DNA from: Microbacterium sp. LWO12-1.2
GTDB taxonomy: Bacteria > Actinomycetota > Actinomycetes > Actinomycetales > Microbacteriaceae
NCBI RefSeq assembly: GCF_040675875.1
Contig: NZ_JBEGII010000001.1
Span: 3,348,001-3,412,000, forward strand
Direction: 5' to 3'
Length of the DNA stretch: 64,000 nt
Made by a program: the position numbers and the translations under genes
Shown: positions 1 to 9,000 of the stretch, piece after piece
Layout: each line of letters opens with the position of its first letter
How positions within the stretch are numbered: position 1 is the stretch's first letter
The notes under the pieces: generated by a model
Told to the model about the DNA's origin: nothing
Databases searched by the model: none
The model's input: only the letters and a program-made list of their open reading frames with translations

Positions 1-11
1 AGGATGGACGG

Positions 12-617
12 GTGCCCGAACAGCGCTATCACCACGGCGATCTCCGCCGCACGCTCCTCGAAGCCGCCCGCGCGAGCATCGAGGTCGAGGGTGTCGAAGC
101 GCTGTCACTGCGCCAACTGGCCCGCGACGCAGGCGTCAGTCACGCGGCCCCCAGCCGACACTTCCGCGACAAGCAGGCCCTGCTCGACGCGCTCGCCGAA
201 GATGGGTTCCTCCGCCTGAGCGCGGCGCTCGAAGACGTCGCGGGCGCGGAGGCGACGACCGTGGCGGACGTGCGGCAGCGGTTCGACGAGCTCGCTCGCG
301 GATACGTCGCCTTCGCGCTCGCGCAGCCGACACTGCTGTCGCTGATGTTCGGCCTGAAGCACGCGCCGGATGCGCGCGCCGAGCTCATCGAGGCGGGCCA
401 TGCGTCGATGGCGATCACGATGCGCGTGGTCGATGCGGCGCAGCGGCTCGGGGCGATCGGCCCCGGTGACCCGCAGCGCATCGCGCTCACCGCCTTCGCC
501 ACGTTCCACGGTGTGGCGACGCTGAGTTCCGGCGGGCTGCTCGACGGCATCGCGGCGGAAGACCTGGTCGATACCGCGAGCGACACCTTCTGGCGAGGAC
601 TGCAGCCGACGGCCTGA
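12..617 (+). CDS. TetR/AcrR family transcriptional regulator
   Basis: A 201-residue DNA-binding repressor of the TetR family. The N-terminal helix-turn-helix lies at about residues 25-50, with the typical SHAAPSRHFRDKQALL stretch ending the recognition helix; the C-terminal half is an alpha-helical ligand/dimer domain of the WHG (TetR_C_33-like) kind. The GTG start follows AGGA at positions 1-4 at a workable distance, but the frame is open to the window edge, so a longer N-terminus cannot be excluded. No target is obvious: the next genes are two tiny proteins beyond a large palindrome. Ligand unknown. Confidence 0.85.
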   Translation: MPEQRYHHGDLRRTLLEAARASIEVEGVEALSLRQLARDAGVSHAAPSRHFRDKQALLDALAEDGFLRLSAALEDVAGAEATTVADVRQRFDELARGYVAFALAQPTLLSLMFGLKHAPDARAELIEAGHASMAITMRVVDAAQRLGAIGPGDPQRIALTAFATFHGVATLSSGGLLDGIAAEDLVDTASDTFWRGLQPTA

Positions 618-660
618 CTCCGTGCGCCGCGCCCCGCGCCCCGCGCGTCCCTGCAACCCC

Positions 661-718
661 TGAGGGGTCAAGACACGCCGCAGCGCTCGGCCCGGCCGCG
701 GCGTGTCTTGACCCCTCA
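661..718. repeat. Perfect 21-bp inverted repeat (intergenic palindrome)
   Basis: Positions 661-681 and 698-718 are perfect reverse complements (21 bp) separated by 16 bases. The outer part of each arm is TGAGGGGTCAAGACAC or its complement. It sits 43 bases after the TetR stop. There is no T-run, so it is not a textbook terminator, although transcription could stop there. It resembles in architecture the other long intergenic palindromes in this window (28902, 37405, 56679, 59303). Confidence 0.8.
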
Positions 719-796
719 CGACTCGATGGCCCTTCCTTTCCCGGCGCATCCGTACGACTCTGGAGGGGAGAGTTCCATCGATGAGCGGAGTGCACG

Positions 797-922
797 ATGT
801 CGAATCCCGACGCCCTGATCAACAGTTTCGAGGACTTCTCCGGCCTTCCGGAGGTGCCGGAGGAGCCGGAGGTTCCGGAAGAGGTCGAAGAGGAGATCGC
901 GGCGGCCCGCGAAGACGAGTGA
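797..922 (+). CDS. Small acidic protein, unknown function
   Basis: A 41-residue open frame starting MSNPDALINSFEDF and ending in a Pro/Glu-rich tail (repeated PEVPEE-like units). ATG at 797 has GGAG at 786-789, a good ribosome-binding site at 7 bases, and nearly all codons end in G or C, as in real genes here. A competing ATG at 781 opens a different frame full of GGA/AGA codons and is rejected. No family recognised; strongly acidic, no cysteine, no membrane segment. It is followed by a weak hairpin (934-949) and then by the promoter of the next small gene. Confidence 0.6.
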   Translation: MSNPDALINSFEDFSGLPEVPEEPEVPEEVEEEIAAAREDE

Positions 923-961
923 GCGCAGCGGATCAGGAGTTTTTTCCTGTTCAGCGGTAAT

Positions 962-989
962 TTGACTTCCCTGGGGAAGTGGCTATGGT
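962..989 (+). promoter_or_regulatory. Promoter with operator-like palindrome for the small basic gene
   Basis: TTGACT (962-967) and TATGGT (984-989) form a good -35/-10 pair with a 16-base spacer. The spacer holds a 7-bp palindrome, ACTTCCC-TG-GGGAAGT (965-980), overlapping the -35 box, as a repressor site would. It lies 43 bases upstream of the small basic gene at 1033. Confidence 0.55.
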
Positions 990-1032
990 CGGGAGTGTCA
1001 GCCGCCAGCCACCAAGGGGAAGCGAGTTTCAC

Positions 1033-1167
1033 ATGTCCAAGAAGTCACCGCAGGCACGCGACGGCAAGAAGGTTCCGCAGCTCTCGCTGAAGGAGAAGCG
1101 CCTCGCGAAGCGGTCGAAGCAGGAGCCTGAGGCATTCATCAAGCCGCGCAAGGGCGCGAACGCCTGA
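1033..1167 (+). CDS. Small basic protein, unknown function
   Basis: A 44-residue lysine/arginine-rich protein (MSKKSPQARDGKKVPQ...). The ATG at 1033 is preferred over an in-frame ATG at 979: 979 lies inside the -10 region of a clear promoter, and AAGGGGA at 1014-1020 precedes 1033, though at a rather long distance. The very basic, Lys-rich sequence recalls short conserved hypothetical proteins found beside many actinobacterial genes and would suit RNA or ribosome contact, but function is unknown. No signal peptide or membrane segment. Confidence 0.65.
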   Translation: MSKKSPQARDGKKVPQLSLKEKRLAKRSKQEPEAFIKPRKGANA

Positions 1168-1345
1168 TCCGCACCTCTCGCGGGGTCAGCGCTTTTCGAG
1201 CCCTGGCTGCTCGACGCGTCTGATCCCGCGACGAGGGTGCCGCGCCACGGACACGCCGGTGTATCGCTTCTGGACACGCCTTTTTCGAACCGCCAGGATG
1301 AAAAAGGAGAGTCGCGACAGGCGGCGGAGCTGAGGGGCGGACAGC

Positions 1346-2194
1346 ATGGCGGACTTCTGGCAGACGCGGGACGGCTTCTGGCATCGGGGCGGATGGTGGC
1401 GAGCACTGCTCGTCACGGCCGGGTATCTGGTCATCTATCTCGGGGTCAGTCAGCTGGTCGGATTGACGCTCGGGCACCTGATCGTCGACGGTGGGCCTTT
1501 CGCCAGCGCCACCAACGTCGCAGTCGAGTTGCTTCTTCCGATCGGGGTCGGCGCCGTCGTCATCCTGGCCTTCCTCGCCGCCATCGGTTGGATCAAGCCC
1601 GTCTTCGGGCGCCAGCCGATCACCGGAAGGCCATGGATGTGGATCGCCGTGGCGGTCGTCGCGTATCCGATCATCTTCCGCTTCATCGGGATCGACTACG
1701 GATCGTTCCCCGCGGGGGTCGTCGTGGTGGCGCTCATCACCGGCCTCTTCATCGGCATCGCCGAGGAACTGGTGACCCGCGGGGCGGGTGTGGCGCTGCT
1801 GCGCAAGGCCGGCTACAAGGAACTGGTCGTCGCCGTGCTCTCCTCGACGCTGTTCGCGATGATGCACCTCGTCAACGCGATCGGCACCGGCTTCGACCTC
1901 ACGATCGCCATCCTGCTGATCTACACGTTCTTCTTCGGCATCTGCATGTACCTCGTGATGCGCGTCACGGGCAGCATCGTCTGGGCGATCGTGATGCACG
2001 GGCTCACCGATCCGACCCTCTTCCTCTCGACGGGCGGGATCGACAAGGCCGTCGAGGGTGCGGCGCAGAACATCTGGCTCACGATCGCCAGCACCGGCAA
2101 CTACAGCGTGATCCTGTTCGGCATCGTGGCGCTGTTCCTGATCCGTGGGCGGGTGCTGCCGGCGGCCGAGAAGGTGCCGACGCTTCCCGCGTGA
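1346..2194 (+). CDS. CPBP family intramembrane metalloprotease
   Basis: A 282-residue integral membrane protein with about seven hydrophobic segments. The Abi/CPBP (CAAX protease, bacteriocin-processing) motifs are visible: EELVTRG with Glu140-Glu141 and Arg145, FAMMH with Phe170 and His174, and a third His at 218 (VMHG). These residues bind zinc and form the active site in the family. Substrate unknown; relatives act in prenyl-protein processing or self-immunity to bacteriocins. It stands alone, converging on the marR gene with only 6 bases between the stop codons. Confidence 0.85.
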   Translation: MADFWQTRDGFWHRGGWWRALLVTAGYLVIYLGVSQLVGLTLGHLIVDGGPFASATNVAVELLLPIGVGAVVILAFLAAIGWIKPVFGRQPITGRPWMWIAVAVVAYPIIFRFIGIDYGSFPAGVVVVALITGLFIGIAEELVTRGAGVALLRKAGYKELVVAVLSSTLFAMMHLVNAIGTGFDLTIAILLIYTFFFGICMYLVMRVTGSIVWAIVMHGLTDPTLFLSTGGIDKAVEGAAQNIWLTIASTGNYSVILFGIVALFLIRGRVLPAAEKVPTLPA

Positions 2195-2200
2195 TGCGAG

Positions 2201-2650
2201 TCAGACGTGCGCGGTGCTGCCCTGCAGCGCGTGCACGACCGGGGCGAGCTCGGGCTGCGTGATCGCTTCGCCGAGAGTGCGTTCCAGAGCCTCGTCGTGG
2301 ATCGGATGCGCCTTCTCGTAGAGCTCACGTCCGGCCGGCGTCAGCTCTGTGTAGATGCCGCGGCGGTCGTCGAGGCACAGGATGCGCGTCAGCAGGCCAC
2401 GGTCCTCGAGGCGGGTGACCAGGCGCGTGGTGGCGCTCGGGCTCAGCGCCGTGGCGCGGGCGAGCTGCTGCATGCGCATGTGCCAGCCGTCCTGGCGGCT
2501 CAGGGCATCGAGCACCGTGTACTCGACGACGGAGAGGTCGGCTGAGGAGCCGAGAGCCCGTTCGAGCTCGGCCTCGATGATGCCGTGGAGCGCGGCGAGC
2601 GTGCGCCAACCGCGCGCACGGATCTCGACGGCGTCGTCAGAGATGCCCAT
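2201..2650 (-). CDS. MarR family transcriptional regulator
   Basis: A 149-residue winged-helix regulator. The recognition region contains LARATALSPSATTRLVTRLEDRGLL at about residues 61-85, followed by the wing with the family's usual DDRR (CLDDRRGIYTELT). The start at 2650 is chosen because GGAGG lies 7 bases upstream; an upstream in-frame start (2698) would lie inside the operator region. Transcribed divergently from an MFS exporter 115 bases away, the classic MarR-pump arrangement, so it probably represses that pump and itself through the palindromes between them. Inducer unknown. Confidence 0.9.
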   Translation of the reverse strand: MGISDDAVEIRARGWRTLAALHGIIEAELERALGSSADLSVVEYTVLDALSRQDGWHMRMQQLARATALSPSATTRLVTRLEDRGLLTRILCLDDRRGIYTELTPAGRELYEKAHPIHDEALERTLGEAITQPELAPVVHALQGSTAHV

Positions 2651-2666
2651 GAGTGACCTCCAGAGA

Positions 2667-2685
2667 TAGTTGCTTGCGCAAACTA
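2667..2685. promoter_or_regulatory. Probable MarR operator
   Basis: TAGTTGCTTGCGCAAACTA is an imperfect 19-bp palindrome between the divergent marR and MFS genes. Further half-sites follow: GTGCAATC (2693-2700) and GCAACTAC near 2731. MarR proteins bind such 16-20 bp palindromes; assignment is by position and symmetry only. Confidence 0.55.
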
Positions 2686-2765
2686 CTTGCGCGTGCAATC
2701 ATTGTGTCTCGGACGCAAAATCCCGCGTCTGCAACTACTTTAGCAGAGGATCTCGGAGCGCACCC

Positions 2766-3956
2766 ATGCCATTCGGACTCATCGCACTCGCCATCGGCGC
2801 CTTCGGAATCGGACTCACCGAGTTCGTCATCATGGGGCTGCTGCCCGAGGTGGCGGCCGACTTCAGCGTCACCGAAGCCAGCGCAGGGTGGTTGATCTCC
2901 GGCTACGCGCTCAGCGTGGTGGTCGGTGCCCTGCTGCTGACCGCCGCAACGACGCGACTCCCGCGCAAGCCGGTGCTCCTCGGACTGCTGGTGCTGTTCA
3001 TCGCCGGCAACGTGCTCACCGCTCTCTCGCCCGACTACGGAGTCGCGATGGCAGGACGCATCGTCGCCGCCCTCTCGCACGGCGCCTTCTTCGGCATCGG
3101 ATCCGTCGTGGCTGCTGATCTGGTGGCACCCGAGAAGAAGGCCAGGGCGATCGCCATCATGTTCACCGGGCTGACCGCCGCCAACGTCTTCGGCGTGCCG
3201 TTCGGCACCTTCCTCGGGCAGCAGTTCGGCTGGAGGTCGACGTTCTGGGTGATCTCCGTCATCGGTGTCGTGGCGCTCGTCGGCATCGGCGCGCTCGTGC
3301 GTGCTCCTCGAGGCGTCGGCGCCGGCGTGAGCCTGCGCCAGGAGCTCTCGGCGTTCCGTTCCGGCCAGGTCTGGCTCTCGCTGCTGGTGACGATCCTCGC
3401 CTACGGAGGCATGTTCGGCGCGTTCACCTACATCGCCTACACGCTCACGAGCGTGACGGGCTTCGCCTCCGCGGCCGTGCCGTGGCTGCTCGTGCTCTTC
3501 GGTCTCGGGCTGGTGGCGGGGAACGCGATCGGCGGACGCCTCGCGGACCGTTCGGTCGACCGCACACTGCTCTGGTTCATCGCCGCGCTCGCCGCGGTGC
3601 TCGTGGCTTTCGGACTCCTCGCAGGGTCGCAGCCCGCGACCATGGTCATCCTCGTGCTCATGGGCGGCTTCGGCTTCGGCACGGTCCCCGCGCTGCAGAG
3701 CCGCATCATGCACTATGCCGGAGGAGCGCCGACCCTCGCCTCGGGCGCGAACATCGGCGCATTCAACGTCGGCAACGCGCTCGGCGCCTGGGCCGGAGGC
3801 GTCGGGATCTCGGCGGGCCTCGGCTACACCTCGCCCATCTGGATCGGCGCCGCGCTCACGACATCCGCTCTCGGCGTGATGCTCGTCGCCGTCCACCTCG
3901 CCGCGCGCACCCGTCCTCGCGCCGACACGGCGACGTTCGCCACCGTCACGGCGTGA
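2766..3956 (+). CDS. MFS transporter, DHA1 (AraJ/Cmx-like) family
   Basis: A 396-residue, 12-helix major facilitator. The N-terminus (GLTEFVIMGLLPEVA) matches the DHA1 branch that holds AraJ and the chloramphenicol exporters of actinobacteria. The start at 2766 has GGAG 7 bases upstream. Two helical bundles of six segments are visible. Likely an efflux pump for small toxic compounds, controlled by the divergent MarR regulator; substrate cannot be read from sequence. The aldo/keto reductase follows 37 bases downstream and is probably co-transcribed. Confidence 0.88.
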   Translation: MPFGLIALAIGAFGIGLTEFVIMGLLPEVAADFSVTEASAGWLISGYALSVVVGALLLTAATTRLPRKPVLLGLLVLFIAGNVLTALSPDYGVAMAGRIVAALSHGAFFGIGSVVAADLVAPEKKARAIAIMFTGLTAANVFGVPFGTFLGQQFGWRSTFWVISVIGVVALVGIGALVRAPRGVGAGVSLRQELSAFRSGQVWLSLLVTILAYGGMFGAFTYIAYTLTSVTGFASAAVPWLLVLFGLGLVAGNAIGGRLADRSVDRTLLWFIAALAAVLVAFGLLAGSQPATMVILVLMGGFGFGTVPALQSRIMHYAGGAPTLASGANIGAFNVGNALGAWAGGVGISAGLGYTSPIWIGAALTTSALGVMLVAVHLAARTRPRADTATFATVTA

Positions 3957-3993
3957 ACTACCACCCCGCTTCCCCGCAAGAGAGAGAACGAGC

Positions 3994-4827
3994 ATGACCA
4001 CTCCCTCCATCCCCACCGTCACTTTGAACAACGGCCTCGAGATGCCGCAGCTCGGCTTCGGCGTCTTCCAGGTGCCCGATGCCGAGACCACGGATGCCGT
4101 CGCCAGTGCACTGGATGCCGGCTACCGCAGCATCGACACCGCCGCGATCTACGGCAACGAGGCGGGTGTCGGCGCCGCGATCGCCCGGTCGGGGCTGCCC
4201 CGTGACGAGCTCTTCGTCACCTCGAAGGTCTGGGTGTCCGACCACGGCTACGACGCCGCGCTCCGTGCGTACGACCAGTCGCTCGCACGTCTCGGGCTCG
4301 AACGGCTCGACCTGTTCCTGATCCACTGGCCCACCCCGGCGCACGACACCTACCCCGAGACCTGGCGCGCGCTCGAGCGCCTGTACGCCGACGGGCGCGT
4401 CGGGGCGATCGGAGTCTCGAACTTCGAACCGGAGCACCTCTCACGCATCGCGAGCGACACCGGCATCGTCCCGGCCGTGAACCAGGTCGAACTGCATCCC
4501 GCCCTGCAGAACCGGGCGGTCGTCGCAGCGAACACCGCTCAGGGCATCGTCACGGAGGCGTGGAGCCCGCTCGCCCAGGGCGCGGTTCTCGGCGAGGAAT
4601 CGGTCGTGGCGATCGCCGCGCGCCACGGCAAGACTCCCGCTCAGGTGGTGCTGCGGTGGCACCTGCAGCAGGGGCGTGTCGTGATCCCGAAGTCCGTCAC
4701 CCCTGCCCGGATCGCCGAGAACCTCGACGTATTCGACTTCGTGCTCTCGTCCGAGGAGCTCACGTCGATCGACCTGCTCGAGCGCGACGGTCGCACCGGA
4801 CCGCATCCCGCGCAGTTCAACGGCTGA
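3994..4827 (+). CDS. Aldo/keto reductase
   Basis: A 277-residue (alpha/beta)8 barrel oxidoreductase that reduces aldehydes or ketones with NADPH; soluble. The catalytic tetrad is intact: Asp48, Tyr53, Lys78 and His111 (LIHWP). The cofactor-binding C-terminal motif IPKSVTPARIAEN is present. It resembles the 2,5-diketo-gluconate reductase group. It lies 37 bases after the MFS gene with AGAGAGAACG before ATG, so it likely shares the MarR-controlled transcript and may detoxify the same reactive compounds that the pump exports (inference). Confidence 0.92.
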   Translation: MTTPSIPTVTLNNGLEMPQLGFGVFQVPDAETTDAVASALDAGYRSIDTAAIYGNEAGVGAAIARSGLPRDELFVTSKVWVSDHGYDAALRAYDQSLARLGLERLDLFLIHWPTPAHDTYPETWRALERLYADGRVGAIGVSNFEPEHLSRIASDTGIVPAVNQVELHPALQNRAVVAANTAQGIVTEAWSPLAQGAVLGEESVVAIAARHGKTPAQVVLRWHLQQGRVVIPKSVTPARIAENLDVFDFVLSSEELTSIDLLERDGRTGPHPAQFNG

Positions 4828-4842
4828 GTCTTCTGCCTGCGA

Positions 4843-4870
4843 CCCTCGCGAGCATGACCGCTCGCGGGGG
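4843..4870. terminator. Bidirectional hairpin between convergent genes
   Basis: CCCTCGCGAGC (4843-4853) pairs with GCTCGCGGGGG (4860-4870), 11 bp with one G-T pair and a 6-base loop. It lies between the convergent aldo/keto reductase and shikimate-dehydrogenase-like genes. No clear T-tract. Confidence 0.5.
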
Positions 4871-4892
4871 GCGCGTGTCTTCAGGGGTCGCG

Positions 4893-5705
4893 TTACTGCG
4901 CGCGCATGTACTCCTCGGCGGCCCGCACCTGATCCGCGGACGGGCGGATGCCGGTGTAGAGCACGAACTGCTCGAGGGCCTGCAGCGTCGCGACCTCGGC
5001 ACCGGTGATCACGGTCTTGCCCGCCGCGCGACCGGCCTTCACGAGAGGGGTCTCCGCCGGCAGTGCGACGACGTCGAACACCACAGACGCCGCGGCGACC
5101 GCTGCCTCATCGAACGAGAGAGAGTGCTCGTCTGGCCCACCCGCCATGCCGAGCGGGGTGACGTTCACCAGGATGTCGGCTTCGAGGCCGGCGGCATCCT
5201 CGTGCCATCCGAATCCGCACTGCTCGGCGAGTGCACGGCCGAGGTTCTCGTTACGGGCGACGATCGTGACCGCGGTGAAGCCGGCGTCTCGGAACGCCGC
5301 TGCGGTCGCCTTCGCCATGCCGCCGGATCCGCGCAGCAGCACGGAGGTCGCCGGATCGAGGCTGTTCCGCTCGATCAGCTGTGCGATCGCGGAGTAGTCG
5401 GTGTTGTACGCGACGAGAACGCCGTCGTCGTTCACGATCGTGTTGACGGAATCGATCGCGGTCGCGGATGCATCCATCCGATCGACCAGGGCGATCACGT
5501 CCTCCTTGTACGGCATCGAGATCGCACACCCGCGGATGCCCAGCCCGCGCACCCCGGCGATCGCCTGCGCGAGGTCGGTCGGCGCGAAAGCCTTGTAGAT
5601 CCAGTTGAGCTCGAGCGCCTCGTAGAGGAAGTTGTGGAAGCGGGTCCCGTTGTTGCTCGGCCGGGCCGACAGCGAGATACAGAGCGTCATGTCCTTGTTG
5701 AGCAT
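4893..5705 (-). CDS. Shikimate 5-dehydrogenase-like protein (SDH-L type)
   Basis: A 270-residue NAD(P)-binding enzyme of the shikimate dehydrogenase superfamily. The substrate lysine is in SMPYKED, which replaces the AroE motif NVTVPFK, and the partner aspartate is in NTDYSA instead of NTDGxG. The nucleotide loop is GSGGMAKA. These changes match the SDH-L paralogue (such as H. influenzae HI0607) rather than biosynthetic AroE. ATG at 5705 with GGAG 8 bases upstream is better than the GTG at 5711. It stands alone, outside any aromatic amino acid operon, so the true substrate may not be shikimate. Confidence 0.8.
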   Translation of the reverse strand: MLNKDMTLCISLSARPSNNGTRFHNFLYEALELNWIYKAFAPTDLAQAIAGVRGLGIRGCAISMPYKEDVIALVDRMDASATAIDSVNTIVNDDGVLVAYNTDYSAIAQLIERNSLDPATSVLLRGSGGMAKATAAAFRDAGFTAVTIVARNENLGRALAEQCGFGWHEDAAGLEADILVNVTPLGMAGGPDEHSLSFDEAAVAAASVVFDVVALPAETPLVKAGRAAGKTVITGAEVATLQALEQFVLYTGIRPSADQVRAAEEYMRAQ

Positions 5706-6012
5706 CGTCACGGCTCCAGGCTACTCGCGCGCCCTCATGCTCATGTGTCGTCGAGTGCGCCGGCGATCAGTCGACGACGACGCTGCGCAATCCCTAGGAG
5801 TGAGGGATCGAGGGAGCGCCGAAATCGGCGGATCGACAGCAGATGTCCTGATTTTTCAGTAGATCTTCCGGCGTAACCAAACCGAGACAGCGCCTCCCTT
5901 CTCCGTTCTCGTGGTGCTCACTACGTTTCCCAGGTACCCCGCCGAGATGTGGACGTCCATCCCCAACATCCGGATGACGCACCGCGGTGAGGCACGTATC
6001 TGGGGAGGAATC
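5706..6012. other. Intergenic region upstream of the pilus operon
   Basis: 307 bases between divergent genes. It holds a CGCCGA-AA-TCGGCG palindrome (5817-5830), an AT-richer stretch around 5848-5870 (TTTTTCAGTAGATCTT) where a promoter is plausible, and GGGGAGGA at 6002-6009 as a strong ribosome-binding site for the surface protein. I do not recognise a riboswitch or any small gene in it. Confidence 0.4.
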
Positions 6013-9000
6013 ATGGGCGCAGCACGCAGAAGCGCGCGTGTGGCGGAGAGCCGCGCCGGGTGGCGACGCCTACCGGCGGCTCTGCTCATCGCGGTCCTTG
6101 TCGCGGTCGTGTCGATCCCCCTGTCGCAGCCGCTGCCGGCCGCCGCTGCTCCCGGCGACCCCTTCGACCCCTCCATGCCCCGGGTGTTCATCGCGCAGGA
6201 CGCTCCCACGCGTCTGTACTCCGCCGTGCAGGGCAATGGATCGATCACGCTGCAGCCGGAGGGTGCACCGTCTGCGATCGAGTACAACGCGATCAGCTTC
6301 CACACGGTCGACAACTATCTCTACGGACTCCGCAGAGACGACGGTTTCCGCACCGTGCTTGTGCGGATCGGACAGGGGGGTGTGGTGACCTCGCTCGGGG
6401 CGGTGTCGGGTCTCACCGCTCCGCCGGGTGCGCAGGTCTACAACCAGGGCGCGTTCGGAGCCGGGGCGAGCGCGAGCACCCTTTACGTGCGCACATCCCA
6501 GCCGTCGTCCGCGCAGCTGTGGGCCGTGAACGTCACGACAGGGACCGCGTCGCTGATCACGCTCTCCTCCGCCGTCCCCAACGTGTCGGACCTGACGTGG
6601 AAGGACGGATTCCTCTGGGGCATGAGCAGCGCCAACGTCATGTACCGGATCAATCCCGCCAACGGTCAGGTCTCGTCGTGGGCCACGGGCATCGCGCTCA
6701 ACGGGGCTTTCGGTGCGCAGTGGACTTATGGCAACGGCAACCTCGGCCTGTCGGACAACGTCACCGGCCTCATCCACCAGCTCGCGATCGGCAATCCTTC
6801 GGCGGCGACGCCGACCTTCACTCTCGTATCCACGACGAGTGGACCGGCATCCTCGAACAACGACGGTGCGGCGATCCCCGGTCTTGATGTCGATCTGGGG
6901 ATCGTGAAGACCGGACCGGCGGTGTACACACCCGGAGCGGCGATCACGTACACGCTCACCGTGACGAACAACGGCCCCGGCATCTCTTCCGGGTACCAGG
7001 TGACCGACACTCTGCCTGCCGGGGTCACCGGAGGGTCATCCCCCACGGCGGGATGCGCGGTGACGTCGGGTGTTCTCCGCTGCGGACTCGCCGGGCTCGC
7101 GGTCGGCGCGACCCGCACGATCACAGTGACCGGCACCGTCGCATCAGCCACGACCGGTCTGCTCGCGAACACGGCGCGCGTGATCGGCAACGAACGCGAT
7201 CCGAATCCGGCGAACGACCAGAGCACGTCGACGGCCGCGTTCTCGGCAGGGTTCCGCTGCACGGCCGACGTGGTCTACGGACTCAACTCCACGGGTGCAG
7301 TGCTGGCGATCAACCGCACGACGGGCGCGTCCGTGCAGGAGGGCGTCTTCCCGACGAGCGGAGTGAACGGCCTGGGGATGTCGGCTGATGGGCGCTACGC
7401 GTTCGCCGTGTCCCAGGCGGGCCCGAAGGCGGTGTACCGCTACGACTCCATGACGGGGGTCGCGGCCGCGGTCGGGACGATACCGCAGGCGTCCGCGGTG
7501 AACCTCTTCATGGGGGCACTCAATCCCGTCGACGGCCTGTACTACGTCGGTGCGAATTCGGGATCGCAGTACGTGTTCTACGCGTTCGACACCGCGACGA
7601 ACACCTCCCTGGGGGAGAGGTTCCGACTGCCGTCGCTCATCTCGGGAGTCGTGTACAGCGACCTCGCCTTCGACAGTCGTGGCCGCGCGTTCGTGGTCAG
7701 CTCGTCCGGCAACGGGACCGCCACGGGTAACCAACTCCTCGTGATCGAGAACCTTCCGACGAACGGCAGCGTCGCCACCACTCGTCTGCTCGCCTACCCG
7801 GCACCGGCCACCGCCGCCTTCCAGGGCGCGGCCTTCGGCAGCGATGGCTACCTCTACGGGCAGTACGCCACCGCGACGAATCGTGTCCTGGCCCGCATCG
7901 ACCCCAACTCCGGCGCGGTGGCGTCATCGTCGAACATCCTCAACCCGAACGGCACGACGAACACGCTCGTGAACGATCTGGCGTCGTGCAGTCTGAACAG
8001 CACGCTCACGGCGCAGAAGTTCATCGACGGCCGCCATACGGCGAGCGATCAGTTCACCGTGACCATCTCGGGCAACGGGGTTGCTCTCGGGAACACCGGC
8101 ACGACCTCCGGCGCGACGACCGGGCTGCAGGCATCGCCTGCGGCATCCGCAGGTCCGGTGGTGGGGGTGCCGGGGCGCACGTACACGATCACCGAGACTC
8201 CCAGCGCGGGCACGGTGCCCGGCAACTACCGCACGCTGTGGGAGTGCGTCGACACCCGCGACAGCAGTCTCATCGCGAGTGGGACCGGCGCCACCGGTAC
8301 CGTCACGATGCCGAGCAGCTCGGCGTCCGGTGCGCATGTGGCGTGCGTGTTCACGAACTTCGCGATCCCGACGTGGACGCTCGCGAAGCAGGCGTATCGC
8401 GGAGCCGCAGCATTGCCCACCGGCGCGGTCGTGCGTCCGGGTGACGAGATCACGTATCGCGTCACCGCGGTCAACACCTCCGGAGTCGAGGTGAGTGGTG
8501 CGTCGCTGACCGATGACCTGTCGCAGGTGCTTGACGACGCGGCGTTCGTGGCGGGATCGGCACAGTTGGTGATCGGCACAGGTGCGCCCCTCGCGCTGAC
8601 CGACCCCGTCGGCACTCAGCTCACGACCGGACCGTTCGCGCTTCCCGCATCCACGACGGCGCAACTCACATATCGCGTCGTCGTGGATGCCGATGCGTGG
8701 TCACGGAGTCTGACCAACACCGTCACGGGCACGGGAGGCAAGCCGGGTCAGCCGACGCCGCCGCAGCCGTGCCCGACCGCCTGCACCACGACGCAGGTCA
8801 CCCCCACGCCGCTGCAGCTGCAGAAGGTCGGCGAGGCATCGACCGGCGAGTTGGTGCCGATGGACGGCTCCGAATGGGTGATCTGGGATGCCGAGACGGG
8901 AGGCACCGCCCTCGTGGATCCTGTGCCCCCGGCGATGTCGGGCGGGATGCCGGTGACGGGACTCTTCCGTGATGTGACGCTCACGGCCGGGACGTACTGG

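Noticed and set aside
781..960. Alternative ATG at 781 opening a 59-codon frame over the small acidic gene
   Set aside because: Codons there end mostly in A or non-GC-typical positions and encode Gly/Arg-rich filler; the frame from 797 has strong G/C third positions and a good ribosome-binding site.
5790..6000. c-di-GMP or other riboswitch before the pilus operon
   Set aside because: Looked for because pilus genes can be under c-di-GMP control; none of the conserved core strings is present.
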